DNA of 64,000 nucleotides from Ancylomarina subtilis (GCF_004217115.1 NZ_SHKN01000002.1:1-64000), one strand, 5' to 3'; shown: positions 7,731 to 16,557, numbered from the stretch's first letter. Program-made: numbers and translations. Notes: a model not told the origin generated them from the letters alone.

Positions 7731-8810
7731 ATGTTTGGGAAATTAGATTTATATATCATTCGAAAGTTTTTGGGAACTTTCTTCTTTGCAATAATCTTGA
7801 TCATTAGTATCACAATCATTTTTGATTTTTCAGAAAAGATTGACAATTTTATTGATAAAGAAGCACCTTTTAAAGCTGTTATTTTTGATTATTACGTCAA
7901 TTTTATCCCCTATTTCGCTAACCTGTTTAGTGCTTTATTTACATTTATCTCGGTTATTTATTTTACCTCTAAAATGGCTTACGATACCGAGATTATTGCG
8001 ATTCTGAGTTCCGGAGTGAGTTTTAAGAGACTGATGTTTCCTTATTTTATATCGGCTTTGATCATTGGGATTTTTTCTTTTTTCCTCAGTAATTTCATTA
8101 TCCCTCCTGCCAATGCCAAGCGATTAGAATTCACGGATACATATTTAAAAAAACGATTTGTAAATAAGGAACGAAATATTCATCGCCAGATTGAACCGGG
8201 TTTATTTATTTATATGTCAAACTTTGAAACGTCCAGTAAAACCGGATATAAGTTTTCACTAGAGAAGTTTGAAGGGAAACAATTGGTTTCAAAACTAACA
8301 TCACGTTCTATTAAATGGAATGAAGATAAGGAGAAGTGGACCATTAAAGATTATTTTATCCGTAATATAGATGGGGAAAAAGAGAGTTTTGAAAAGGGTA
8401 GATCCATTGATACGCTTTTAAATTTTGGACCTGAAGAATTTAGCAGACGTACAGATGTCGTTGAAGCCATGAATATGTTTGAGCTTGATGATTTTATTGA
8501 TGAGCAGATTATGAGGGGAGATAGCAATATCAGTGCGTATAAAATTGAAAAATTCCGACGCATAGCCAATCCTTTTTCAGCATTTATCCTGACTTTAATA
8601 GGGGTGTCTTTAGCCTGTAGAAAAGTAAGAGGAGGGATGGGTTTACATCTTGGAATAGGTTTAGCCTTGAGTTTTTCATTTATTCTTTTCCAGCAAATTT
8701 CTACGGTTTTTGCCACAAATGGAAGCATGGATCCATTGTTGGCAGTCTGGTTACCCAATATTCTTTTTTCCTTTATTGCAGCCTACCTTTATCGGGTTGC
8801 TCCTAAGTAA
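7731..8810 (+). CDS. LptF/LptG (YjgP/YjgQ) family permease
   Basis: Inner-membrane subunit of the lipopolysaccharide export ABC complex LptB2FG, which pulls LPS out of the inner membrane. In its 359 residues, membrane helices lie near the N-terminus (about 13-32, 54-76, 99-123). A large periplasmic domain follows (about 125-280, beta-jellyroll in known structures). Three more helices lie near the C-terminus (RRIANPFSAFILTLIGVSLA, the GLALSFSFILF stretch, and LPNILFSFIAAYLY). The six-helix layout with the split periplasmic domain is the family pattern. Whether it is the F or G subunit cannot be told; no partner gene is present in this window. It starts 147 bases after tgt. Confidence 0.88.
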   Translation: MFGKLDLYIIRKFLGTFFFAIILIISITIIFDFSEKIDNFIDKEAPFKAVIFDYYVNFIPYFANLFSALFTFISVIYFTSKMAYDTEIIAILSSGVSFKRLMFPYFISALIIGIFSFFLSNFIIPPANAKRLEFTDTYLKKRFVNKERNIHRQIEPGLFIYMSNFETSSKTGYKFSLEKFEGKQLVSKLTSRSIKWNEDKEKWTIKDYFIRNIDGEKESFEKGRSIDTLLNFGPEEFSRRTDVVEAMNMFELDDFIDEQIMRGDSNISAYKIEKFRRIANPFSAFILTLIGVSLACRKVRGGMGLHLGIGLALSFSFILFQQISTVFATNGSMDPLLAVWLPNILFSFIAAYLYRVAPK

Positions 8811-9188
8811 ACCTATTCTAAATAATGTCTGTTAAAGATCTTGCTTTCCTACTGAAAAAGCGGTAATTTAGCCTGTTGGTTATTTGTGATGGGGTTCGTT
8901 AATTTTTTTGTAGAACAAAAAATGAGTATCCTTGCAGACTATATTGATAAGATATTCGATCTGAAATTTAATTATCTGTTCGAATTGATTTATAATTGGA
9001 CCACTCCAAAACGGGTGTGTCTTTACCCTAAATGAACAATCAGTCCGTGTTTATTTTCTTTTAAATCTAAAGAAGATGAATGGGGCATGTTTTGTGCTTT
9101 AGCGGTAAAATGTTAAAGTTTGGACAAACTTGAAATACAACTAAATGTATACTCGAAAGTATACGGTTTTTAACTAAATGTACGTAAT
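8811..9188 (+). other. Intergenic region upstream of the carboxyltransferase gene
   Basis: About 378 bases with no gene visible. It holds a possible promoter (TTTG at 8907 and the near-match TATCCTTG at 8927). Close to the start codon there is an inverted repeat flanked by an 11-base direct repeat, described separately. The leader would be about 250 bases if that promoter is used. Confidence 0.5.
9139..9182 (+). repeat. Inverted repeat flanked by direct repeats before the carboxyltransferase gene
   Basis: GTATAC (9147-9152) and GTATAC (9159-9164) form an inverted repeat around TCGAAA. The 11-mer AACTAAATGTA occurs just before and just after it, starting at about 9139 and 9172. The symmetry suits an operator or a small leader hairpin; no regulator is identified. 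Confidence 0.45.
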
Positions 9189-10733
9189 ATGTCATTGAAA
9201 CGAAACATTCTTGATCTGAGAAAGAGAAAAGAAAAAGTGCTTCAAGGTGGTGGCGAAAAAGCTATCCAGAAGCAAGTTGCAATGGGTAAATTGACTGCGC
9301 GTGAGAGAATTACATCAATTGTTGATGAAGATTCTTTCCATGAATATGATTTATTCGTTGAGCACGAAGCCCGCGACTTTGGCATGGAGAAGAAACAACT
9401 TCATGGTGATGGAGTTATCATTGGAACCGGAACGATTTATGGTCAGCCTGTCTGTCTTTTTGCACAGGACTTTACTGTAGCTGGTGGTTCTCTTGGTCTG
9501 ATGCATGCACGTAAAATTACAAAAATCATGGATCATGCATTGAAAATGCGTGTGCCTTTGATTGGTATTAACGATTCGGGTGGAGCTCGTATTCAGGAAG
9601 GTGTGAATTCACTTGCTGGTTATGGTGAAATCTTTTTCCGTAATACTTTGGCATCGGGAGTTATTCCTCAATTGTCAGTTATTCTAGGTCCTTGTGCTGG
9701 TGGAGCCGTTTATTCTCCTGCCCTTACCGACTTTGTGTTTGTAGTAGAAAACATTTCCAAAATGTTTATTACCGGTCCTGAGGTAATAAAAACTGTTTTA
9801 GGTGAAGAAATAAGTATGGAAGAACTTGGTGGTGCGAAAGTACACAGCGAGATCACCGGTAATGCTCATTTCTATGCGCTAAACGAGCTTGAATGCTTTG
9901 AGCAAATCAAGAAACTACTTACATTCATCCCTTGGCACAACGAGAAGAAAGCACGTCCTTTCCCTCCAAAACCACCTAAGGCTGAATACAAAATTGAAGA
10001 AATTGTTCCTCACGATCCAACTCAACCTTACGATATCCGTAACGTCATCAGAGCGATTAGTGATGATTCTGACTTCTTTGAAGTAATGGAAGGCTTTGCA
10101 CGTAACATTGTTATCGGTTTCGGTCGTATGAACGGTGAGACTGTTGGGTTTGTGGCAAATCAACCACTGGTACTAGCTGGTGTACTTGATTGTGACTCAT
10201 CTGATAAAGCAGCGCGTTTTATTCGCTACTGTGATGCCTTTAATATTCCTTTGGTAACGCTTGAGGATATGCCAGGTTACTTACCAGGTGTTGATCAGGA
10301 GCATGCAGGTGTGATTCGTCATGGTGCGAAAATTCTTTATGCATACTCAGAGGCTACTGTACCTAAAATTACTGTGATTGTGCGTAAGGCATATGGTGGA
10401 GGTTATATCGCTATGAACTCTCGTCATATGAAAGCTGACTTCATGTTTGCTTGGCCAACTGCTGAGATTGCTGTAATGGGACCTGAAGGAGCTGCTAACA
10501 TCATCTTTAGAAAAGAGATTATGTCAGCTGAAGATCCTGAAGCGATGCGTCAGGAAAAAGTTGCAGAATATAAGGAGAAGTTCGCTAACCCTTATGTGGC
10601 TGCTGCCAAAGGTTATATCGATACAGTTATTGAGCCGGAAGAGACCCGTAAAATGTTGTTACACTCTCTTGAGGTGTCTATGAACAAAGTTGATAGAAGA
10701 CCAAGTAAAAAACACGGTATTCCTCCATTTTAA
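9189..10733 (+). CDS. Acyl-CoA carboxylase, carboxyltransferase subunit (propionyl-/methylmalonyl-CoA type)
   Basis: Carboxyltransferase moving CO2 between biotin and an acyl-CoA, probably propionyl-/methylmalonyl-CoA. The 514 residues have the two crotonase-fold halves of this family. GINDSGGARIQEGVNSLAGY (about 125-144) and GPCAGGAVYSPALTDF (about 167-182) bind the acyl-CoA in the first half. The second half contains ANQPLVLAGVLDCDSSDKAA, YLPGVDQEHAGVIRHGAKIL and KAYGGGYIAMNS. Length matches PccB and the alpha subunit of methylmalonyl-CoA decarboxylase (MmdA). The biotin carrier follows six bases later. No biotin carboxylase or membrane pump gene is adjacent, so direction and exact substrate remain open. 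The meaB gene at 46.9 kb supports a methylmalonyl-CoA pathway in the cell. Confidence 0.88.
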   Translation: MSLKRNILDLRKRKEKVLQGGGEKAIQKQVAMGKLTARERITSIVDEDSFHEYDLFVEHEARDFGMEKKQLHGDGVIIGTGTIYGQPVCLFAQDFTVAGGSLGLMHARKITKIMDHALKMRVPLIGINDSGGARIQEGVNSLAGYGEIFFRNTLASGVIPQLSVILGPCAGGAVYSPALTDFVFVVENISKMFITGPEVIKTVLGEEISMEELGGAKVHSEITGNAHFYALNELECFEQIKKLLTFIPWHNEKKARPFPPKPPKAEYKIEEIVPHDPTQPYDIRNVIRAISDDSDFFEVMEGFARNIVIGFGRMNGETVGFVANQPLVLAGVLDCDSSDKAARFIRYCDAFNIPLVTLEDMPGYLPGVDQEHAGVIRHGAKILYAYSEATVPKITVIVRKAYGGGYIAMNSRHMKADFMFAWPTAEIAVMGPEGAANIIFRKEIMSAEDPEAMRQEKVAEYKEKFANPYVAAAKGYIDTVIEPEETRKMLLHSLEVSMNKVDRRPSKKHGIPPF

Positions 10734-10745
10734 ATCGAATTGATT

Positions 10746-11057
10746 ATGAGCAATTTAAAAGAGTTCAACATTGATGGAACCATCTATACAACAGAGGTGC
10801 CGGAAAGTGTTGCGAATAGAAAGAAATGGGAAAGACCAAATCCGAACCATATTAAATCTTTTATTCCAGGAACAATTGTTGAGATTTTCGTGAAGGAAGG
10901 ACAAGAAGTTAAAGAAGGTGAATGCCTTATGATTCTTCAGGCAATGAAGATGAAAAATAAAATTTTGATGCCTTTCGATGGAATAATCGAAAAAATAAAC
11001 GTTAGCGTTGATGAGAAAGTGCCAAACCGTTTGGTGATGGTTGAGATTAAAGCTTAA
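10746..11057 (+). CDS. Biotin carrier (biotinyl/lipoyl-domain) protein
   Basis: A 103-residue carrier protein that holds biotin for the carboxyltransferase upstream. The C-terminal half is a biotinyl domain: GTIVEIFVKEGQEVKEGE, then ILQAMKMKN with the biotin-accepting lysine at about residue 68, then MPFDGIIEKINV. The N-terminal ~40 residues form a short extension. The frame is open from a TTG at 10740, but the ATG at 10746 is the better start. It lies about 12 bases after the carboxyltransferase stop and is followed by a strong terminator, so the two genes form a complete transcript. Confidence 0.92.
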   Translation: MSNLKEFNIDGTIYTTEVPESVANRKKWERPNPNHIKSFIPGTIVEIFVKEGQEVKEGECLMILQAMKMKNKILMPFDGIIEKINVSVDEKVPNRLVMVEIKA

Positions 11058-11083
11058 TTTTCTTCGTTTAACAAGCTATATAA

Positions 11084-11120
11084 AAAGGCTGTTCTCTTTA
11101 TTGAGGACAGCCTTTTTTTT
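11084..11120 (+). terminator. Terminator after the carboxyltransferase-biotin carrier operon
   Basis: AAAGGCTGTTCTC pairs with GAGGACAGCCTTT (one G-T pair), followed by a run of T. Confidence 0.85.
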
Positions 11121-11187
11121 GTTGATTCAGCTAGCTCAATTGAAATTGATATTCTATAAAATATATTATTTTCATTATAGGTTATTT

Positions 11188-11208
11188 ACATATTGCAAAA
11201 CAATATGT
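11188..11208 (+). repeat. Inverted repeat upstream of the unknown gene at 11.3 kb
   Basis: ACATATTG (11188-11195) and CAATATGT (11201-11208) form perfect 8-bp arms around CAAAA, 46 bases before the next gene. It could be an operator; no regulator is known. Confidence 0.35.
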
Positions 11209-11254
11209 TTATCTTTCGAGCTTTAATTATTGATGCTTTAAAATTTGAAAAAAC

Positions 11255-12070
11255 ATGAAAATTATTAAATACCTTGGAATCAGCATAGCTGCAATAATTG
11301 TTTTGTTTTTAATATCCTTTGTAATAACACTAGCTTCTAGTGAAAGTACTGAAGAGAATATTGAATTAGAACGAATTACCATTACTGAGCCGACCAAGTC
11401 CTTTATGGAAGTGGAATTAAAATCCCCTGGAAAAGATCCCTACATTGTAGGGAAATGTAATTTCCCTGATAGTACAAAGTTTTCGATATCTATAATAGAT
11501 GAAGGATCTGTAATAGGGGGGGGAGCTGTATGGGTTGATAATGGAGAATTTTTATTTTCATTTACAGAAAAAATGATTAATTCAGATAGTCTTTCTATTA
11601 CTTGTACAAAGCATGAAAACTTTCACAGTCCAAATTTATTAGATCAATTAAAGTTAATCGATCAAGAAATTTATCAGATAAAGTATAAATTTTGTATGCT
11701 GGATTTAAAAAGAAAATTTTATCAAAAGTTGTTTGAATACGAAGCACCTCAGAACTTAAACATGAAAACTGTTAAAGTAGAGGATTGGATTCAAAAATAC
11801 GATTATGCCACAAACGGGATTTGGAAAAGAAAGAATATTAAAATTAAGGCTGATCCATCAATAGGAAAGGACGAAATTACAAAGCAAATGAAACATCTGA
11901 TGATTGAAGAATTGGTGAAAGATGCCACAGTAATAGGTGTAAGTGCGAATTTATGTGATCAGGAAGGTTATACTCGGTGGAGACTTGTATTTGCCCCCAA
12001 TGGAGATTGGGGACAAGTAGAGTTCGAAAGTTATTCAGACTACAAATTGGTTACTGAGAAAATATACTAA
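11255..12070 (+). CDS. Membrane-anchored protein of unknown function
   Basis: I do not recognise this 271-residue protein. It has one N-terminal membrane helix (about 7-27, GISIAAIIVLFLISFVITLA) followed by a largely polar exported part. The middle (about 45-115) looks beta-rich (SFMEVELKSPGKDPYIVGKC). The region 130-165 is helical and lysine-rich. The C-terminal part ends LVFAPNGDWGQVEFESYSDY, with WRLVFAPNGDW as its most distinctive phrase. The lack of a lipobox argues for membrane anchoring rather than a lipoprotein. It is a stand-alone gene between two terminators. An inverted repeat lies just upstream. The segment GGGGG at 11517-11522 is a homopolymer that could make it prone to frameshift. 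Confidence 0.75.
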   Translation: MKIIKYLGISIAAIIVLFLISFVITLASSESTEENIELERITITEPTKSFMEVELKSPGKDPYIVGKCNFPDSTKFSISIIDEGSVIGGGAVWVDNGEFLFSFTEKMINSDSLSITCTKHENFHSPNLLDQLKLIDQEIYQIKYKFCMLDLKRKFYQKLFEYEAPQNLNMKTVKVEDWIQKYDYATNGIWKRKNIKIKADPSIGKDEITKQMKHLMIEELVKDATVIGVSANLCDQEGYTRWRLVFAPNGDWGQVEFESYSDYKLVTEKIY

Positions 12071-12080
12071 TTGAACAAAG

Positions 12081-12116
12081 AAGCAAAGCCCTTTATTTAA
12101 GGCTTTGCTTTTTTTA
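12081..12116 (+). terminator. Terminator between the 11.3-kb gene and ispE
   Basis: AAGCAAAGCC and GGCTTTGCTT form a perfect 10-bp stem with a ten-base loop and a T-run on the plus strand. The same hairpin lies just after ispE on the other strand, where the T-run is poorer, so it may serve both convergent genes. Confidence 0.8.
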
Positions 12117-12124
12117 TTAGACTA

Positions 12125-12940
12125 TTAAAATTGTTCTTGCCAGCAAAATTGTTTTTTCCACTGCAGCAAAATTTGGGGCTCATCTTTAAAAATTCCAAAC
12201 ATACTAGAACCACTACCCGACATGGCTGCATAAACAGCGCCTTGTTCGTAAAGTTCTTTTTTTATCTCAGCTAATTGTGGGTGTTTTGGAAAAATGCTCG
12301 CTTCAAAATCATTTTTGATCGTTGCTTTCCAGTTTTCGATGGGTTGTTGTATTAAGTCTCTCAGAGAAATTTCTGTTTTTTTAGGGGTAATATTGGCATA
12401 AGCTTCAGGCGTGCTGATATGAATATCCGGTTTAATCAGTAGAAAATAATAGCCCTTTAAGTCAAGTTCGATTGTTGTGAGTTTTTCGCCTTTTTCAATT
12501 GCAAAAGCGGGTTTGTTTTTGATAAAAAAGGCACAATCGCTTCCCAGTTGGCTCACCAATTCCTCCATTTCAAAATCAGTCATTTTTAGATCGAATTTCT
12601 GATTCAACAGTTTAATCATATAGGCCGCATTGGCCGATCCGCCACCTAGTCCGGCACCAAATGGAATGCTTTTATGCAGGTGAATATCCTGAGCAGGGAA
12701 ATTGTATTTTGCTCGGATTAAATTATAAGCTTTTACAACAATGTTTTCGCTGGGATCAATATCAATTGGAATTCCAGAAGCTGAAAATGTGTAGTCAGTA
12801 TCTTCTTTTGAGTCGGCAATTTCAATGGCATCGCGCATGCCAATGGGAAAAAAGACGGTTTCAATATTATGAAAACCATCGGGTCTTTTTTCAACAATAT
12901 TTAAACCGATATTTATTTTAGCATTCGAGTAAGTCAGCAC
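12125..12940 (-). CDS. ispE: 4-diphosphocytidyl-2-C-methyl-D-erythritol kinase
   Basis: GHMP-family kinase that phosphorylates CDP-methylerythritol in the MEP pathway for isoprenoid precursors. It has the substrate motif NAKINIGLNIVEKRPDGFH near the N-terminus, the GHMP ATP loop PFGAGLGGGSANAA (about 93-106) and the C-terminal motif MSGSGSSMFGIF. The frame can be read from a TTG at 12976 (283 residues). However, a TATTTTTG promoter element covers 12974-12981, so that start could not be transcribed. I chose GTG at 12940 (271 residues, MLTYSNAK...), which also places the N-terminus where the family begins. Convergent with the gene at 11.3 kb and divergent from dnaB. Confidence 0.92.
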   Translation of the reverse strand: MLTYSNAKINIGLNIVEKRPDGFHNIETVFFPIGMRDAIEIADSKEDTDYTFSASGIPIDIDPSENIVVKAYNLIRAKYNFPAQDIHLHKSIPFGAGLGGGSANAAYMIKLLNQKFDLKMTDFEMEELVSQLGSDCAFFIKNKPAFAIEKGEKLTTIELDLKGYYFLLIKPDIHISTPEAYANITPKKTEISLRDLIQQPIENWKATIKNDFEASIFPKHPQLAEIKKELYEQGAVYAAMSGSGSSMFGIFKDEPQILLQWKKQFCWQEQF

Positions 12941-12973
12941 AAGCGAGAGAGTTTTGTTAATAAGTTGGAAAAA

Positions 12974-12981
12974 CAAAAATA
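12974..12981 (-). promoter_or_regulatory. -7 promoter element of ispE
   Basis: TATTTTTG on the minus strand. A TTTG is found at 13006-13009, a 24-base spacing that is longer than usual. The element decides the ispE start in favour of GTG at 12940. Confidence 0.5.
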
Positions 12982-13033
12982 CAGCTTTTATATAAATTGG
13001 GAATTCAAAGGTCGGATTTTTATTTTCTATAAG

Positions 13034-13041
13034 TATCTTTG
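13034..13041 (+). promoter_or_regulatory. -7 promoter element upstream of dnaB
   Basis: TATCTTTG fits TAnnTTTG, about 130 bases before the dnaB start. No clear -33 element was seen. Confidence 0.4.
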
Positions 13042-13171
13042 CTGATTATAAAATTAAAAGCACTTTAATAATTTTGGATACGGAATTTTTGTGTTCTTAA
13101 ATTTTATAAGTTTATAAAAAAAATACAGCTTCGGTGAATTAAATCAACTGAGGCACAAGTGATATACGAGT

Positions 13172-14701
13172 ATGGCAGAAACGAAGAAATACACACCCAA
13201 AGCAAAAAAGAATCAGTTGTCAGAACATGGACAAGTGCCACCCCAGGCTGTTGAATTAGAGGAAGCCGTTTTGGGTGCTATCATGTTGGAGAAGGATGCC
13301 ATTATTGCAGTGGGCGATCTTCTGAAGGCTGATAGTTTTTATAAACCTGCCCATCAAAAAATATTTAAGGCCATCATGAGTCTCTCCTCAAAGGAGGAAC
13401 CCATTGATATCTTAACGGTGACTGAGGAGTTGAAGCGACAGGATGACTTGGAGAGTTGCGGGGGGCCTTTTTATGTATCTCAGCTGACTTCAAGAGTCGC
13501 GAATGCAGCTCATATTGAGCATCACGCTCGTATTATTGCTCAGAAATTCATTCAGCGGGAATTGATTCGTGTGTCGTCTGAAATTCAGAGTTCTGCTTTT
13601 GATGAAAGTATCGATGTTGCTGATCTTTTAGATCAGGCCCAGCAGGATGTTTTTGATATTGCTGAAGGGAATATCAAGAAAGAATCAGCTCATATTCGTC
13701 CATTGGCCGATGAAGTTATCGATCAGATTATTGCAGCCAGTAAGCGAGAAGATGGTTTGAGTGGAGTGCCTTCGGGCTTTACCGCTTTGGATCGGATTAC
13801 TTCGGGTTGGCAAAAATCCGACCTTGTTATTATAGCTGCACGTCCGTCTATGGGTAAGACAGCCTTTGTTTTGTCCATGACTCGAAATATGGCTGTGGAG
13901 CATAAAGCACCTATTGCGATTTTCTCGCTTGAGATGGGGGGCGACCAGTTGGTTAAACGTATGATCTCTTCTGAAACCGAGTTGGGATCAGAAAAGCTTC
14001 GTAATGGTCGATTGGCTGATCACGAATGGGAACAGCTGCATACCAAGATTAAAGGCCTGATTGATGCGCCTATTTATGTGGATGATACACCGGGTTTATC
14101 AATTTACGAGTTGCGTTCTAAATGTAGACGTCTGAAAGCCAAGCACGATATTGGTTGTGTAATTATTGACTACCTTCAGTTGATGACAGCAGGTTCCGAT
14201 ATGCGAGGCAATCGTGAGCAGGAGGTCTCTTTAATTTCCCGTCAACTTAAGATTATTGCTAAGGAATTGAATATTCCGGTTATTGCACTTTCGCAGCTGA
14301 ATCGTGGTGTGGAACAACGTACAGGTGATGCTAAAAAACCAATGCTATCTGATCTTCGTGAATCGGGAGCGATTGAGCAGGATGCCGATATGGTCCTGTT
14401 TATCCACCGACCAGAGCGTTATGGGATTACCGAGGATGCTGAAGGAAATTCTTTGATTGGAATTGCTGATATTATCATAGCCAAACACCGTAATGGTGCC
14501 GTGGGTGAAATTCAGTTACGATTCCGTAATCAATTGGCTCGATTTATGGATTTGGAGGGAGAAAGTCCTGATGCATTTGGTCATGACAATGTCGTTGCTC
14601 AGACTTTTGGTTCGAGTATGAATGAAGAGCCTGTTGGTTATGACGATCCGAATGCAGGTTTGCACGCTGGGGTTGATTTTGATGAGGCTCCACCTTTTTA
14701 G
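13172..14701 (+). CDS. dnaB: Replicative DNA helicase DnaB
   Basis: Hexameric ATP-driven 5'-3' helicase that unwinds DNA at the replication fork and recruits primase. The 509 residues start with a short basic tail. The N-terminal dimerisation domain follows (about 20-125, PPQAVELEEAVLGAIMLEKD). The RecA-like domain carries Walker A AARPSMGKTAF (about 222-232), IFSLEMGGDQLVKRM, the Walker B region CVIIDYLQLM, and the late motifs LSQLNRGVEQR and DLRESGAIEQDADMV. The acidic C-terminal tail ends in a short hydrophobic patch, EAPPF. No intein or insertion is present. Length is typical. Confidence 0.96.
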   Translation: MAETKKYTPKAKKNQLSEHGQVPPQAVELEEAVLGAIMLEKDAIIAVGDLLKADSFYKPAHQKIFKAIMSLSSKEEPIDILTVTEELKRQDDLESCGGPFYVSQLTSRVANAAHIEHHARIIAQKFIQRELIRVSSEIQSSAFDESIDVADLLDQAQQDVFDIAEGNIKKESAHIRPLADEVIDQIIAASKREDGLSGVPSGFTALDRITSGWQKSDLVIIAARPSMGKTAFVLSMTRNMAVEHKAPIAIFSLEMGGDQLVKRMISSETELGSEKLRNGRLADHEWEQLHTKIKGLIDAPIYVDDTPGLSIYELRSKCRRLKAKHDIGCVIIDYLQLMTAGSDMRGNREQEVSLISRQLKIIAKELNIPVIALSQLNRGVEQRTGDAKKPMLSDLRESGAIEQDADMVLFIHRPERYGITEDAEGNSLIGIADIIIAKHRNGAVGEIQLRFRNQLARFMDLEGESPDAFGHDNVVAQTFGSSMNEEPVGYDDPNAGLHAGVDFDEAPPF

Positions 14702-14761
14702 ATTATGATTGCAGTCAGGTGTTGTCAATTAATCTCAAAACGATTTAAATATTATTTGATT

Positions 14762-16024
14762 ATGAGCTTTGTTAAGAGAGTTGTTTGTTTCTTTTTTCTT
14801 CTCATCACAATACCTGCTTTTTCGGCGAATCTACTCATCCCAATGGATGAAACTCAAAAGAACCATCTCAAATCATATGGAATCGCATTTTGGGTTTTGC
14901 AGCAGAATCAGGATATCCACTGGTTGCTGAATTATCGGGGGGGGAGCTTTCTGTTACCATTTAGTCCGGAGATTAAATCTGAATGTCAAATCCGAGGTGT
15001 TAGTTTTGAAGTGGTCAGTGATGCACAATCAACACTGATTTTTGATGAAATTGCCAATCCGGAAGTCAATATGGATGCGGTTAAGCTGCAAAAACCTCCC
15101 AGAATGGCTGTTTATTCACCTCAAGGGAAAAAGCCCTGGGATGACGCCGTGACACTCGCCTTGACTTATGCTGAAATTCCTTATGATTTGGTTTACGATG
15201 ACGAAGTGATGCAAGGAAAGCTGACTCGGTACGATTGGTTGCATTTGCATCATGAAGATTTCACAGGACAGTTTGGGAAATTTTATGCCGGATACCGAAA
15301 TTTAAAATGGTATAAGGATGAAGTGCGGGATAATTTGGAGAAAGCCAATCGTTATGGGTTTACAAAGGTTTCTGATCTAAAGCTGGCTGTTAGCTTAAAA
15401 ATAAAGGCTTTTGTAGAGGCTGGAGGTTTTTTATTTGCCATGTGTTCTGCCACGGATACCTTCGACATTGCTCTATCTGCAGAGCACACTGATATTTGTT
15501 CGCATCAGTTTGATGGTGACCCTATGGACGAAAATGCACAAAAGAAACTTGAATTTAAGAACACCTTTGCTTTTGAGAATTTTACCTTAGAGAAGAATCC
15601 TTTGGTTTATGAGTTTTCTGATATTGATGTCACGCAAACCCGTAAGGTGAATCAGGATGAAGATTATTTTACACTCTTTGATTTTTCCGCAAAATGGGAT
15701 CCCATTCCCAGTATGTTGTGTCAAAACCATAATAACTTAATTAAAGGTTTTATGGGACAAACGACAGCTTTTAATACCAAATTGATTAAGCCGAATGTGC
15801 TGATTATGGGCGAGAATAAGGCTGCAGGAGAGGCTCGGTATATTCATGGGACATTTGGCAAAGGCACCTGGACTTTTTATGGAGGACACGACCCTGAAGA
15901 TTACCAGCATTTGGTTGGAGACCCACCAACCGATCTAAACCATAAAAAGAATTCTTCAGGTTATCGATTAATTTTGAATAATGTTTTATTCCCCGCTGCT
16001 AAAAAGAAAAAGAGAAAGACTTGA
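14762..16024 (+). CDS. Secreted protein of unclear function (often labelled 'asparagine synthetase B' in this phylum)
   Basis: A 420-residue exported protein. I chose ATG 14762, which gives a good signal peptide (VKRVVCFFFLLITIPAFSA, cleavage near residue 20). The frame is open upstream to an ATG at 14705 that would bury the signal. Recognisable stretches are MAVYSPQGKKPWDDAV, YDWLHLHHEDFTGQFGKFY, GGFLFAMCSATDTFDIAL and GTWTFYGGHDPEDYQH. The layout hints at a class I glutamine-amidotransferase-like fold, but this is inference. Homologues are, to my memory, often called asparagine synthetase B; I see no synthetase domain or N-terminal catalytic cysteine, so that name is not supported. The C-terminus is lysine-rich. 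It follows dnaB closely. Confidence 0.7.
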   Translation: MSFVKRVVCFFFLLITIPAFSANLLIPMDETQKNHLKSYGIAFWVLQQNQDIHWLLNYRGGSFLLPFSPEIKSECQIRGVSFEVVSDAQSTLIFDEIANPEVNMDAVKLQKPPRMAVYSPQGKKPWDDAVTLALTYAEIPYDLVYDDEVMQGKLTRYDWLHLHHEDFTGQFGKFYAGYRNLKWYKDEVRDNLEKANRYGFTKVSDLKLAVSLKIKAFVEAGGFLFAMCSATDTFDIALSAEHTDICSHQFDGDPMDENAQKKLEFKNTFAFENFTLEKNPLVYEFSDIDVTQTRKVNQDEDYFTLFDFSAKWDPIPSMLCQNHNNLIKGFMGQTTAFNTKLIKPNVLIMGENKAAGEARYIHGTFGKGTWTFYGGHDPEDYQHLVGDPPTDLNHKKNSSGYRLILNNVLFPAAKKKKRKT

Positions 16025-16070
16025 TCATTTGTTGATTCGATGACCTAAGTCGAAGCGATTAAAAAAAAAC

Positions 16071-16102
16071 AAAAGGTTGAGCCCCCTAAGCTCAACCTTT
16101 TT
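16071..16102 (+). terminator. Terminator after the 14.8-kb gene
   Basis: AAAAGGTTGAG and CTCAACCTTTT pair around CCCCCTAAG-type loop bases and are followed by T residues. The rest of 16103-16557 is AT-rich and holds no gene that I can support. Confidence 0.8.
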
Positions 16103-16557
16103 AACACTTTTGTGAGTACCAAATGACTCAATATATTATTAACCATTTGCAAATTTATCGACCTTAGTAACTTCACTATCCTTTAGAATTGTTTACGAAA
16201 CTATTGGTACTACAAAGTGTATTTTGAATTTGGTTTGCGGCCAAATTCGATTCTTTACCACTACAAATATACGATATGTTTATGAAAAGGATATCTTAAA
16301 ATAAGTTAATAAAGATTAATTGCCTTTGTGTTATGAAGCAGAATAGTGTTTTGTATAATGTTTTGATTAACACGTGGTTTTGTCACTAATAATTTGAGGT
16401 AGAATATCCGGTTTTATCTTTCTGTTCTTTTATGAATTTTGAATGATTGAAGCTTTCGTTCTCTTCTGATATAGTTCCTATTTGTCAGATTAACGATATG
16501 GTGAGATTTATATTGGAAATTAAGGGATTATCTTAAATGAGATCTGTTTAAATTTAT

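Noticed and set aside
14762-16024. Asparagine synthetase activity for the secreted protein after dnaB
   Set aside because: No glutaminase cysteine or ATP pyrophosphatase motif is visible and the protein is exported.
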